Position numbers and translations under genes: made by a program
Shown: piece by piece, positions 45,586-55,420 of the stretch
Layout of the letters: the number at the start of each line of letters is the position of its first letter
Numbering within the stretch: the stretch's first letter is position 1
Notes under the pieces: model-generated
The model's input: only the letters and a program-made list of their open reading frames with translations
The model's database searches: none
What the model was told of the DNA's origin: nothing
Source of the DNA: an uncultured Fodinibius sp.
GTDB lineage: Bacteria > Bacteroidota > Rhodothermia > Balneolales > Balneolaceae
Length of the DNA: 64,000 bases
Direction of reading: 5' to 3'
Assembly (NCBI GenBank): GCA_913056235.1
Contig: CAJXMW010000002.1
Location: 310,001 to 374,000 of the forward strand

Positions 45586-48500
45586 TTATTTGCTACGTCC
45601 TTGTTGCCACACGCGATTGCCCCACATTTTGATGTCGTCGAGGATAAGATAGATAGCCGGCAAAATAACCAGCGTAATCACCGTGGAAAAAGTGAGTCCC
45701 CCGACAATGGCCCGAGCCATAGGGAAATAGGGCGGACCGTCGCCGCCAATCTGAGTAGTTCCAAAGCAAAGCGGAACCAAGCCCAATACAGTAGTGCCTG
45801 CGGTCATCAAAATGGGCCGCATTCGATCGCGGCAGCCTTTTATAATGGCCTCGAACCTAGGTAGCCCTGATATCCGCAACTGGTGGATGTGATCGATTAA
45901 TACAATACCGTTATTGACGACAATTCCCATGAGGATGAGAATGCCAATCATAGCCATAAATGAGAAGGTGGTTCCGGTGATAAAGAAAAACCAGAATACA
46001 CCGATAATCCCAAAAAATATTGATGTAATAATACTTGAGGGAAACAGTACAGATTCAAACAGGGATGCCATCACGAGATAAATAAGAAACATCGCCAACA
46101 GCATATTAATCACCATCTCATCCATGGCTTCTTGGTCTTGTTGAAAACTCCGCCCCTTGCTCCATCCGTAGCCCGCCGGATAATTAATTTGATCCAAAAT
46201 GGGGAAGATACGCTGCTGGGCTTTATCCATGGTAATATCATCTAGGTTAATGGTGATGCCCATCGAGGTTTGTCGGTTTTCGCGCTGGATACTGCGTGGC
46301 CCGCTTTCGATCCGGTAGTCGGCCAGTGATGCAAGCTTTATATTTTGATCTCCATTTACAGCTACTGGTAGCTTCATCAGATCGTTAATAGTTTGGCGGT
46401 CGGAATCTTGTAGTGCCAGCACCACATCAGTTTCGCCTTGTTCGCCGCGGACTCTCCGCAAGTTGATGCCCCGCATGGAGTTCGATACGAGGTTAGCTAT
46501 CTGTTGTGTGGAAACTCCCATGCTGCGGGCGCGTTCTCGATCTACAATAACTTGCACCTCTTCGGTTCCGCTTTCGGCTTCGGAGCGTATATCAGCCAAG
46601 CCGGGCACTTTTTTAAGGCGACGCACTACTTCGTCTGCCAGCTCTACCAGAACTTCAGAAGATTCGCCAATCACAAAGATGCGCATCTGCTGGCCGCCTG
46701 TCATATCGCGGTATTCAAATGATGGCTTTCCGATCGACAATGTTGGTAGTTGCTCGGCAATTTCTTTTTTGATGGTCGTTACATCTTTCTCGGCATTGTC
46801 ATCATCCGTCAGCAAAATGGTGGATGTCGCGTTGCCGGGCTCGAAGTAGGAATAGACGGCATCTATTTCAAAATTGTCTTTATTGGCATACAGATATTCT
46901 TCTACTCGGCTTACCGACTGTTCTACGCGTTCCAGGGTGTAGCTGTCGTTTAAATTATAGTGCAGATACAGTTCCCGCGATTGGGAAGAGGGAAACATGT
47001 CGATGTTCGTCATGTTCAGGGGAATGGCTACGCTGATCAGTATCCCCAAAATCAGAAATACCGAAGTGTAGCGGCGTTGCAGCAGCCAGCTGAGCATATT
47101 GGCATATCGGGTTTGTAACTTGTCAATAAAGTCCGATTGATCAGATTTTTCGGGCACTTTTATTTTGGATGTCAGCAGGGGGATAACCGTTAGCGAGATT
47201 AACAGCGAGGCACAAAGTGCCAGAATAATGGTAATAGCCACGTGGTATAGCTGGATGGCTATCATGGAATCTTCGCTCACGATGTTGGGCAAGAATACGA
47301 TTATGGTGGTAAGCGTACCGGCAGTCACGGCCATGGCTACTTGCCCAACGCCCCGGCTGGTTGCTTTGATCTTATCATCCATCAGGTTTTGATTGCGATG
47401 GATATTCTCGGTAACAACCACTGCGTTATCCACGAGCATACCGACGGCCAGCATAAGTCCCATCATTGATAGGATGTTTAGGGATAGGTCCAGGAAATAT
47501 AACAGACCCAGAGTGACAATCAGTGAAAAGGGTACAGCCATGGCGACGATCAGCGTGGTACTGATTCGCCTGAGAAAGAGATAAAGAATGATGATCGAGA
47601 AAAGGGCCCCCAGGAGTCCTGCTTTGAGTAATTCCATCAGTGAACTGATGATGCCAGTCGCCTGGTTGTGCATCTCAAAAATCTTAATACCGCGCATTTC
47701 GGCCAGCTTACTCACTTCATCAATTTCGGTAAGCACACGGTCGCCTACTTCAACGGTATTAGCGCCGGACTCCTTAAAGACATCCAGCCCAATGGCGTAT
47801 TTTTGGTCTAGGTGACGGCCGTAATTGCGCTCAGGCTTGCCATAGCTGACAGTAGCAATATCTTGAAGCTTTAGATGGTCGGGGCCAATCACAAGATTGG
47901 CAAATTCAGCCGGATCGGTGATTTCTCCCGTCGGTCGCACAAGATATCGTTTGCCGGAATCCTCAATTTTGCCGGCCGTCACAGAAAAGTTGCTCCGGCG
48001 CAGTGTCTGGGTAAGATCATTGATGTTCACGTTATGGGCTTCCAGCCGCTCAGGAATAAGCTCAATCCGGATCTGTTTCTGCTCAACGCCGTATAAATCC
48101 ACTTTGGCCACGCCGGGAATACGCTCAATACGTTGTTTGAGATTTCGATTCAATAGCTCATAGGCATTTGATAAGTCACGCTCGCTGGAGATCCGAAGAT
48201 TCATCATCGGGTTATCCTGCGCCGAAAACTTATTGATATAGAAACGCTCCATATCTTCGGGCAGTTGATTACGGATGCCGTCAATTTTTTCTTTCAGCTC
48301 CATGGCTTTCAGGCTGATGTCGGAGCCCATTTTGAACTGAACAAAAATGCCAGCCTGGTTTTCGCTGGATGTCGAATTGATGCGTTCCAGGCCACTAATG
48401 GTAGCAATAGCCTCTTCAATGGGACGGGTGATGTTACGCTCTACTTCCTCTGGCGTAGAATTTTGATAGGGCACCGAGATATAGGCACCTGGGAATGAAA

Positions 48501-48618
48501 TATCCGGAAAATACTCGAGCGGCACCATGCGACTGGCAATAATCCCGATGACTACAAAGCTGATGAAGACCATCATCGTAGTTACCGGCCGGCGCAAAGA
48601 AAGGTCAGTGAATTTCAT
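45586..48618 (-). CDS. RND efflux permease (second in operon)
   Basis: 1010 residues of the AcrB/HAE-type RND family: proton-driven export of drugs or other compounds, working as a trimer with an adaptor and an outer membrane channel. Twelve membrane segments are implied; the TM4 motif reads GMLVDNAVVVTEN, so the second Asp of the usual DD pair is Asn. The porter-domain signatures (PISGVISD-type are in the adaptor) are represented by YFPDISFPGAYISVPYQN and GIVVNNGIVLIDHIHQL. The protein starts 18 bases after the first permease gene. Both permeases share one adaptor, so a heteromeric pump like MdtBC is plausible. Cargo unknown. Confidence 0.92.
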   Translation of the reverse strand: MKFTDLSLRRPVTTMMVFISFVVIGIIASRMVPLEYFPDISFPGAYISVPYQNSTPEEVERNITRPIEEAIATISGLERINSTSSENQAGIFVQFKMGSDISLKAMELKEKIDGIRNQLPEDMERFYINKFSAQDNPMMNLRISSERDLSNAYELLNRNLKQRIERIPGVAKVDLYGVEQKQIRIELIPERLEAHNVNINDLTQTLRRSNFSVTAGKIEDSGKRYLVRPTGEITDPAEFANLVIGPDHLKLQDIATVSYGKPERNYGRHLDQKYAIGLDVFKESGANTVEVGDRVLTEIDEVSKLAEMRGIKIFEMHNQATGIISSLMELLKAGLLGALFSIIILYLFLRRISTTLIVAMAVPFSLIVTLGLLYFLDLSLNILSMMGLMLAVGMLVDNAVVVTENIHRNQNLMDDKIKATSRGVGQVAMAVTAGTLTTIIVFLPNIVSEDSMIAIQLYHVAITIILALCASLLISLTVIPLLTSKIKVPEKSDQSDFIDKLQTRYANMLSWLLQRRYTSVFLILGILISVAIPLNMTNIDMFPSSQSRELYLHYNLNDSYTLERVEQSVSRVEEYLYANKDNFEIDAVYSYFEPGNATSTILLTDDDNAEKDVTTIKKEIAEQLPTLSIGKPSFEYRDMTGGQQMRIFVIGESSEVLVELADEVVRRLKKVPGLADIRSEAESGTEEVQVIVDRERARSMGVSTQQIANLVSNSMRGINLRRVRGEQGETDVVLALQDSDRQTINDLMKLPVAVNGDQNIKLASLADYRIESGPRSIQRENRQTSMGITINLDDITMDKAQQRIFPILDQINYPAGYGWSKGRSFQQDQEAMDEMVINMLLAMFLIYLVMASLFESVLFPSSIITSIFFGIIGVFWFFFITGTTFSFMAMIGILILMGIVVNNGIVLIDHIHQLRISGLPRFEAIIKGCRDRMRPILMTAGTTVLGLVPLCFGTTQIGGDGPPYFPMARAIVGGLTFSTVITLVILPAIYLILDDIKMWGNRVWQQGRSK

Positions 48619-48636
48619 AGCAGTTGGCTCTCGGTC

Positions 48637-51600
48637 TTAGTTTTCAGATTGATCAGTATCCGGTTGTGTGTATACTTTGCGATCCATAATGGCATACATC
48701 GTGGGAATCACAATGAGGGTCAGCAGGGTTGCGACGACGAGACCTGCAATCACTGTGATGGCCATTGGGGCACGCAGCTCAGCTCCGTCGCCGATTCCCA
48801 AAGCAAGAGGTAATAGCCCCAGGGTAGTGGTCAGCGTCGTCATCAAGATAGGGCGTAATCGTGACTTTCCGCCTTCCAGTATTGCCTGAACTTTCCCCAT
48901 TCCGCGTTCGCGCAGTTGGTTGACGAGATCGATCAGTACAATAGCATTATTCACGACAATACCGGCTAGCAATATCAGGCCGATAAAGACCACCACGCTA
49001 ATGGTAGAGCCGGTTACCCACAGGCCGAGGATAGCACCCACCAAGGCCAGCGGTATGGTAAATAAGATGATAAAAGGATGCATCAGCGACTCGAACTGTG
49101 AGGCCATCACTAGGTAGACTAGAAATACGGCCAGCGACAGCGCAAAAAGAAGTGATCTAAAAGATTCGGCCATCTCTTCGTTTTGTCCCGTGACCTGTGC
49201 CATGATACCGGTTGGGATAACCGTTTGATCGATAATGGTACGGATTTCCTGGGCAGCAGTAGCCAGATCACCATAATTGAGGTTTGCTGAAACAATCGCC
49301 ACGCGCTGCTGGGCAACCCGGCGGATCTCACTGGGACCAGTAGCTACTTTGATATCAGCAATGCTAGACAGTGGAATCGGAGAGTCACTGTTGGGATTGA
49401 TGATGAGGTTCTGTATGTCAGAAACAGATGAACGATCTGATTTCTTAGCTCTAACCAGTACATCAATCTTTTGATCGCGCCACGAGTAGCGCGTAGCCAC
49501 ATCACCGCGGACCTTACTGACCACCATATCAGCTACTTCGTGAACCTGCAGCCCTAGTGAGGCAGCTTTGGGCCGGTCAAATGTTACCTGGATTTCCGGG
49601 CTGCCTTGCTCCATCGTAGATTTTACATCTGTAAAGCGGTCGTTAGACGAAAGTTGCTCCAAGATCTTATCGCTTACCTTTTTGAGGTCTTTCAGGTTAT
49701 AGCCCGATACTTCAACTTCCACAGGTGTTTTAAAAGTGAAAAGGGCCGGGCGGGAAAATTTGTATTCGAGACCTGGTATGCGCTGGAGATCCGTACGCAG
49801 TTCATCCATCGTACTTTCTTCGAGCGATCGACCGGCACCACTGGCCAGTGCTACATTCAGCTCTCCGTAATTTTCGCCACCCTGATTGGGGTTGGCATCC
49901 ATCTTATTACCGGTACCGGCTACGGCAAAAGTAGTATTAATGGAACTGACATTCGCAGCGGCCCGTTGCACACGCTGTAACGCACGGTCGGTCTGCTCGA
50001 TAGGAGTGCCGGGGGGCATGTTAAATTCTACGTTGAATTCGCCCTGCGAGAGTGAGGGAATCAGTTCCATTCCCAGTTGAGGTACTAACATAAGTGATCC
50101 CAAGAGACACAGAAACGCAAAACTAATGACCGCAAAACGATGACGCAGTGACCATTTCAATGCCTGTGGATATCGATTTTCCAGTGAAGAGAATCCCTTT
50201 TCAAATGCATTGAGGAAAGGATTGAGCACAAACATGATTCCGCTGCTGACTAGCTTAACCACTTTGGAAATAATACTCACAACATAAGTGGGGATAGTTT
50301 CAAAAACGAAGATCCGGGCTGTTCGCATCCACCGGCCAACTTTTGTTTTGGGTTCGCGCAGCTCGGGTTTTTCAATTTCAGGCTTTTCGCGGCCGGCCAG
50401 GGATGAAAGCATGGGAATTAATGTAATCGCTACGACGAGTGAGGCCAACAGCGAGAACGTTACCGTTAGCGCTTGGTCACGGAAAAGCTGTCCCGCAATG
50501 CCGTGCACAAATACAAGCGGAAAGAATACCGCAATGGTCGTAAGGGTAGAGGCGACAACGGCCGTGCCTACTTCGCCAGCGCCGTCTTTGGCGGCCTGTA
50601 GCGCACTTTTTCCCATATCACGATGCCGCGATATGTTTTCCAGTACCACAATGGAGTTATCAACCAACAGACCAATCCCGAGCGCTATACCGCCCAGCGA
50701 CATGATGTTGAGCGTGATATCATTGCCGTACATCAGATTAAAGGTGGCGATTACCGAGACTGGAATGGACAGCGATATGATGACTGTGGCCCAAAAATTT
50801 CTCAAGAACAAGTAAAGTATGATGATAGCTAAAATACCGCCGATAATTCCGGCATCAACCACTTCGCTAACGGCCGACGAAATGAAGGTCGATTGGTCAT
50901 ACACTTTGGTCATCGACATGCCTTCAGGCAGACGTTCCGAGATGTTATTCATTTGTGACTTTACATTATCAGCGACATTTACCGTATTGGCATCGCCTTC
51001 TTTGTAGATGGCAATCTCGACAGCTTCCTGTCCATTGAGGCGGGTGATCGCCTCGCGTTCTTTATAGCCCTGGGTAATCTCAGCCAGATCTTTCAGATAT
51101 ACGGGAGTGCCGTTTTGGGTAGTAATAACCACATTTCGAATGTTGTCAATAGTCTGGAACTGGTTGAGTGTGCGTACTAAATACTGCTGACTTCCTTCTT
51201 CCAGGCGGCCCCCGGACAGATTTACATTTTCGGCGCCGAGCACCTGCGTAACTTGTTCAATGGGGATGTTCAAGTGAGCCAACCGATCCTGGTTGATAGC
51301 TACTTCAATTTCTTCTTCAAGTCCTCCGCTGATTTTAATGGAAGCCACGCCCCCGGCTGACTGCAGATCTTTTTTGATCTGCTCATCTGCATAGCGCCGC
51401 AATTGCTTGAGTTTGTTAATATGGTCCTCAGATGTGTTGCTCTGCTGGTAGTTGACGTAATCAACCTTTTTATCATCGGCAGGCGTTGTATCCTCAATAA
51501 AGAAAGCATACCGCATAATAGGATCGAGGGTAGGATCAAACCGTAGGATAACCGGCCGTTGCACTTCGAGAGGTAGTTGCAGAGCGTCAATTTTTTCACG

Positions 51601-51924
51601 GACATCGATGCTTGCGAAATCCATATCGGTGCCCCAGGCAAATTCCAGTGTTACATCCGACTGCCCGGATCGTGAGATCGAACGTACCTGTTGCACGTTT
51701 TTGACTACGCCGAGCGCTTCCTCTATGGGTTTACTCACGAGGTTTTCGACCTCTGCGGGTGCGGCCCCCTCAAACTCAGTTCGCACGGTCAGCGTTGGAT
51801 AACTTAGTTCAGGAAGCAGGTTTATTTTCAGGCGGCTGAGTGACACAAAGCCAAACAGGATAATCCCGATGGTAAACATGGCGATAGTCACTTTGCGCCG
51901 GATGGAAAAATCGATCAATTTCAT
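48637..51924 (-). CDS. RND efflux permease (first in operon)
   Basis: 1095 residues, AcrB/MdtB-type. The N-terminal signature NLLPELSYPTLTVRTEF, the TM4 motif GIGLLVDNSIVVLENI (again Asp-Asn) and the TM11 stretch GIVVNNAIVLIDLVNQ are present. Between TM6 and TM7 there is an extra ~60-residue segment (about residues 495-560, with KTKVGRWMRTARIFVFE and VVKLVSSGIMFVLN) not found in E. coli AcrB. It explains the greater length compared with the second permease. It lies 34 bases after the adaptor gene and 18 bases before the second permease gene, all on the minus strand. Confidence 0.92.
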   Translation of the reverse strand: MKLIDFSIRRKVTIAMFTIGIILFGFVSLSRLKINLLPELSYPTLTVRTEFEGAAPAEVENLVSKPIEEALGVVKNVQQVRSISRSGQSDVTLEFAWGTDMDFASIDVREKIDALQLPLEVQRPVILRFDPTLDPIMRYAFFIEDTTPADDKKVDYVNYQQSNTSEDHINKLKQLRRYADEQIKKDLQSAGGVASIKISGGLEEEIEVAINQDRLAHLNIPIEQVTQVLGAENVNLSGGRLEEGSQQYLVRTLNQFQTIDNIRNVVITTQNGTPVYLKDLAEITQGYKEREAITRLNGQEAVEIAIYKEGDANTVNVADNVKSQMNNISERLPEGMSMTKVYDQSTFISSAVSEVVDAGIIGGILAIIILYLFLRNFWATVIISLSIPVSVIATFNLMYGNDITLNIMSLGGIALGIGLLVDNSIVVLENISRHRDMGKSALQAAKDGAGEVGTAVVASTLTTIAVFFPLVFVHGIAGQLFRDQALTVTFSLLASLVVAITLIPMLSSLAGREKPEIEKPELREPKTKVGRWMRTARIFVFETIPTYVVSIISKVVKLVSSGIMFVLNPFLNAFEKGFSSLENRYPQALKWSLRHRFAVISFAFLCLLGSLMLVPQLGMELIPSLSQGEFNVEFNMPPGTPIEQTDRALQRVQRAAANVSSINTTFAVAGTGNKMDANPNQGGENYGELNVALASGAGRSLEESTMDELRTDLQRIPGLEYKFSRPALFTFKTPVEVEVSGYNLKDLKKVSDKILEQLSSNDRFTDVKSTMEQGSPEIQVTFDRPKAASLGLQVHEVADMVVSKVRGDVATRYSWRDQKIDVLVRAKKSDRSSVSDIQNLIINPNSDSPIPLSSIADIKVATGPSEIRRVAQQRVAIVSANLNYGDLATAAQEIRTIIDQTVIPTGIMAQVTGQNEEMAESFRSLLFALSLAVFLVYLVMASQFESLMHPFIILFTIPLALVGAILGLWVTGSTISVVVFIGLILLAGIVVNNAIVLIDLVNQLRERGMGKVQAILEGGKSRLRPILMTTLTTTLGLLPLALGIGDGAELRAPMAITVIAGLVVATLLTLIVIPTMYAIMDRKVYTQPDTDQSEN

Positions 51925-51958
51925 AGTAAGTCCCTTTTAGAAGATATGAGTAGCAATA

Positions 51959-53014
51959 TTAGAAAGATACTACTTCAACAAGAGCACTATCCTGCAGGCT
52001 ACTTTGTCCGATGGTCACGACAGTGTCAGCAGGGCTAAGTCCGTCTAGAATCTCGATATCCTCGCCGTTTACGTATCCCGTGTTGATGTTTCTGCGATAG
52101 GCCATTTTGTTATTGATAACGTAAACGCTGTTTGTTCCATCTTCAGTAAGTACTGCATTTTTAGGTACCATCAACGTATTCTGGTGGGTATCATACACAA
52201 TCTGCACGCGGCCAAACATGCCGGGTCTGAGTTGTCGCGATTCATCCTTAACCGAGATTGTTACTTTAAACGTGCCTGTCTCGGGGTTTACTGTTGGACT
52301 AATGCGTAATACCTGGCCTTCAAATGTTTTCCCCTTAATGGCATCGACCTTGATGATAGTTTGTTGGCCTTTTTGAATTTTGTTCATTTCGTGTTCGGGG
52401 ACATTTAGAACAGCCAAGATGGGATCGAAATCAGTAATTTCGAAGGCCTCCTGATCAGTGTTAATCATGTTACCTACCTTGATCATTCGATCGGATATTA
52501 CACCACTTATAGGGGCTTGAATGCGTGAGTATTTTACCTGCAACTGGGCTAGCTCATAGTCTGATTTCTGTGCCTGAAATTCATATTTGGCATTTTCAAA
52601 CTCCTGTGCGCTGATCAGGTTCTTGTTAAACAGTTCTTCTTTCCGGTTGAGCTCGTTTTGAAGCCGATCCATCGTTGCCTTCGCCCGCTGGGCTTCGAGC
52701 TGCAGTTGTTCATCATCGAGCTGAGCCAGTATATCACCGGCCTGTACAAAATCGCCTTCCTCAACAGTTAATCTTTGTACAATGCCCCGCACTTTGGCTA
52801 CTACTGTTGCTTCTTCTTCGGCTTCCAGCGTGGCTGTACTGGAGTAATAGGCTGATATATTCCCAACTTTTGCCTCTGCTATTTCAACGGGAATGGCAGA
52901 GGTGGTATCTTTGTCAGAAACATTTTTCGATTGCGTCTCTGAACTACAAGAGGAGGTGAAAACAGCAAGGCAACAAATAGTCCCTAAAACTACCCAATTT
53001 GTTAAATTCTTCAT
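51959..53014 (-). CDS. RND periplasmic adaptor (membrane fusion protein), lipoprotein
   Basis: 351 residues from the ATG at 53012-53014, which gives a lipoprotein signal with lipobox SSC (Cys23); an upstream ATG would put 23 residues in front of it. Domains: barrel-sandwich/lipoyl half (ATVVAKVRGIVQRLTVEEGDFVQAGDILAQLDDEQL), alpha hairpin (~110-160), second lipoyl half (IQAPISGVISDRMIKVGNMI), beta barrel and membrane-proximal domain. It links the two RND permeases to an outer membrane channel. No TolC-like gene lies nearby, so the channel must be encoded elsewhere. Confidence 0.93.
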   Translation of the reverse strand: MKNLTNWVVLGTICCLAVFTSSCSSETQSKNVSDKDTTSAIPVEIAEAKVGNISAYYSSTATLEAEEEATVVAKVRGIVQRLTVEEGDFVQAGDILAQLDDEQLQLEAQRAKATMDRLQNELNRKEELFNKNLISAQEFENAKYEFQAQKSDYELAQLQVKYSRIQAPISGVISDRMIKVGNMINTDQEAFEITDFDPILAVLNVPEHEMNKIQKGQQTIIKVDAIKGKTFEGQVLRISPTVNPETGTFKVTISVKDESRQLRPGMFGRVQIVYDTHQNTLMVPKNAVLTEDGTNSVYVINNKMAYRRNINTGYVNGEDIEILDGLSPADTVVTIGQSSLQDSALVEVVSF

Positions 53015-53171
53015 TGAACTAAGCCCGATTTTGAAAATTTTAAATGTTAACAGGATTTGATCAGCATTACGGCGCCGCTTCAAAAATGTTACGACAAGAA
53101 TTTTTGAAGGTAACTTCTTTTGGGTAGGGAAAGGGGAAATGAACGCCTCTCAGGTTGGTAACATATAAAAA

Positions 53172-53201
53172 ATCAGCCCGCAGATTTATCTGCGGGCTGA
53201 T
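53172..53201 (-). terminator. Terminator of the amidase gene
   Basis: A 13-base perfect stem ATCAGCCCGCAGA (53172-53184) / TCTGCGGGCTGAT (53189-53201) with a TTTA loop. Read on the minus strand it runs into a T tract. It is 26 bases after the amidase stop. Confidence 0.85.
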
Positions 53202-53226
53202 CAAGATGTTGGATAGACTGATATTT

Positions 53227-54891
53227 TTATTCAGTAAACATTGCAGGATGCTTGGTATGGAAATTAGTGGCTTGCTGATATTTCTGCGCTACTCCCAGAA
53301 GAGTGCCTTCATCGAAGAGCTTGCCCATGAATGTGATGCTGGTTGGGTGTCCATCCTCATCGAATCCATTGGGTAATACCACCGAGGGATGCCCTGTGAG
53401 GTTGGTAAGTAGCAGGTTGTCGGCTCCATATGTGGGACAGATATACACATCGACTTTCTGCATAACGCTATCCATTTTTTGGATGAGTACCTGCCGCGCG
53501 CGATTAGCCTGGATATATTCTACTGCAGGAATAAAACGGGCAGCCCGAAAAAGATTGGGCCAGGCGTTTTTACCTTGTCTCACCATTTGATCATCACGGT
53601 TGCTGAGGGTAAGCTGATCAAAAGCAGCAGCCCCTTCAGCTGTTAGCAAAAATCTGAGCGCATTTGTAGGATAATCAGGCAGTTCTATGGGCGTTAGTTC
53701 AGCACCCAGATCCCTGAGTTTGGCCAGTGTGAGGCTGTCGCGCCCGCGATTGTAGTAGTCATTCTTAAAAGCAGATTTTACATAGCCTATCTTGAGGTTG
53801 CTCAGATCAACGTCCGAATGATAGTTGAAAGGCAGATCGACGACGGTTTGATCTTTATTGTCAGGACCATAAATAGCATTGAAAACCATGGCCGCATCTT
53901 CTACGGATCGAGTGATGGGTCCGACCTTGTCCATGCTCCAGCTTAGGGCCATAGCCCCATGACGACTTACGCGTCCAAAGGTGGGGCGCAACCCAGTGGT
54001 CCCCGTTCGATTTGACGGAGAGACGATCGATCCCAAGGTTTCGGTACCGATGGAAAAGGGGAAGAGTCCTGCTGAAGTGCCAGCCGCTGATCCCGCCGAA
54101 GAACCACTGGAGCCTTGCTTCAGATCCCAGGGATTTTTTGTTTTGCCGCCAAACCAGACATCGCCGTAAGCCAGCGCACCCAGCGTAGTTTTGGCTACCA
54201 AGACAGCACCGGCTTCTTTCAGCTTTTTGGCCACGGTGGCCGTTTCATCAATAGTTTGATTCTTGTATGGTTCAGCACCCCAGGTGGTTTTATATCCCTC
54301 TACAGCAAACAGGTCTTTAAGGCCGTAAGGGATGGCGTGCAGTGGACCGCGATAATTGCCATTATCAAGTTCCCGATCCATCTTGCGGGCTTGTTCAAGG
54401 GCTATCTCCTTTGTTACCGTTACGATTGCTTCGAGTGTATCGCCATGCTCTTCAATACGATCCAGAAAAAACTTAGTGAGCTCTACTGAACTTATTTTTT
54501 GCTGCTTGATAAGCGAAGCCAGCTCTTTGATGCTATAGAAAGCGAGCTCCGAGCGATCGTTGGGCAGTGATACATCTTTTGGAATATTCCAGTTTTCGGG
54601 CTGTTCTGTTTTGTCAAACGTCTTCCCGGCGGGAATGGGATTAAAATTCAGGGCAGGAGGGACCGAGTTGTCTAGCTCAAGGTCCCGCAACGTTTGATAG
54701 GATTCCCGGCTGCTTTGCAGCTCTTCAATCATGGAGTCTTTTTCGGCGGCTGTAAATTTTAGGCCAATAATATTTGAAGCGTGCTGAATATCCTCGGCGG
54801 TAACCTCGGAATTCAGGTAGGACTGTGCTCCAAAAGCCAGCACAAATCCCAATGAGAGCCCGAAGAGGGTGTAGAGTATGTTAGTTTTCAT
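53227..54891 (-). CDS. Amidase-signature family hydrolase, exported
   Basis: 554 residues of the amidase signature family (PF01425). The N-terminus is a membrane anchor or signal (LYTLFGLSLGFVLAFGA) and the next ~80 residues are family-variable. The catalytic Ser-cisSer-Lys triad is visible: Lys in YGLKDLFAVEGYKTTWG, and the two Ser in QGSSGSSAGSAAGTSAG. The stretch GTETLGSIVSPSNRTGTTGLRP is the downstream conserved block. GatA would be shorter and cytosolic, so this is more likely a periplasmic amidase acting on peptides, nitriles or cell-wall amides. It is alone, with its own terminator. Confidence 0.9.
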   Translation of the reverse strand: MKTNILYTLFGLSLGFVLAFGAQSYLNSEVTAEDIQHASNIIGLKFTAAEKDSMIEELQSSRESYQTLRDLELDNSVPPALNFNPIPAGKTFDKTEQPENWNIPKDVSLPNDRSELAFYSIKELASLIKQQKISSVELTKFFLDRIEEHGDTLEAIVTVTKEIALEQARKMDRELDNGNYRGPLHAIPYGLKDLFAVEGYKTTWGAEPYKNQTIDETATVAKKLKEAGAVLVAKTTLGALAYGDVWFGGKTKNPWDLKQGSSGSSAGSAAGTSAGLFPFSIGTETLGSIVSPSNRTGTTGLRPTFGRVSRHGAMALSWSMDKVGPITRSVEDAAMVFNAIYGPDNKDQTVVDLPFNYHSDVDLSNLKIGYVKSAFKNDYYNRGRDSLTLAKLRDLGAELTPIELPDYPTNALRFLLTAEGAAAFDQLTLSNRDDQMVRQGKNAWPNLFRAARFIPAVEYIQANRARQVLIQKMDSVMQKVDVYICPTYGADNLLLTNLTGHPSVVLPNGFDEDGHPTSITFMGKLFDEGTLLGVAQKYQQATNFHTKHPAMFTE

Positions 54892-55204
54892 GAGCCAATA
54901 GTTTTATTAAAAATACATCGTAATGTAGCCATCAACGTAGAAAAAACAATCTTTGATTTGCTGTAGCTTGACAATATCATTATTTGCAATAACAGATCTT
55001 TAGAGGATTCGGAAAATTAGCCTTTTGTTCTCCTGTAGGTCTTTTTGAAAGGTAATGTCACTGTAGTAAGTTGTAGTTGGCAAGTATTTTTGTGATGCTA
55101 CAAAAGTATGAGGATGAGGGAGCGCAGATTAATTTTGGTTGGCTTGTCAACAAGAATACCATTATTATAAGCTAGTTCAATTTTCTTTAATCTTACTGAT
55201 TCAA
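54892..55204. other. Upstream region of the btu operon
   Basis: No gene is supported in this 313-base gap between the divergent amidase and btu operons. A weak promoter candidate (TTTG at 55133-55136, 20 bases, TACCATTA at 55157-55164) would start transcription near 55171, just ahead of the riboswitch. A perfect TAnnTTTG (TATTTTTG, 55085-55092) also occurs but without a -33 box. Confidence 0.35.
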
Positions 55205-55414
55205 TACGGGTCTGCATTAAATAAAATGCAGTTAAAACGGGAATCCGGTGATTCCAGCTGATAGGAAAGTCCGGAGCAGTCCCCGCTGCTGTAAGCTCCA
55301 GTAGCTTTTGATCCTTCAAAACCACTGCCTCGTAAGGGGCGGGAAGGTTGTCGGAAGTGGAGTAAGCCAGAAGACCTGCCGGTATTGATGAGGAATAAGC
55401 TTCGGGTGAAAGCT
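55205..55414 (+). ncRNA. Cobalamin riboswitch (upstream of btuFCD-like operon)
   Basis: The conserved elements appear in order: GGGAATCCGGTG (P3 entry), GTCCGGAGCAGTCCCCGCTGCTGT (core, split here as GGAGCAG and CCCCGCTGCTG), a CCACTGC/AAGTGG arm, and the signature GCCAGAAGACCTGCC (55366-55380). A P2-like hairpin CTGCAT/ATGCAG precedes it. A final small hairpin AGCTT/AAGCT (55398-55414) holds the SD-like GGTGAA and ends six bases before the ATG at 55421. This suggests control of translation: bound cobalamin would hide the ribosome site. Confidence 0.93.
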
Positions 55415-55420
55415 GTATCC

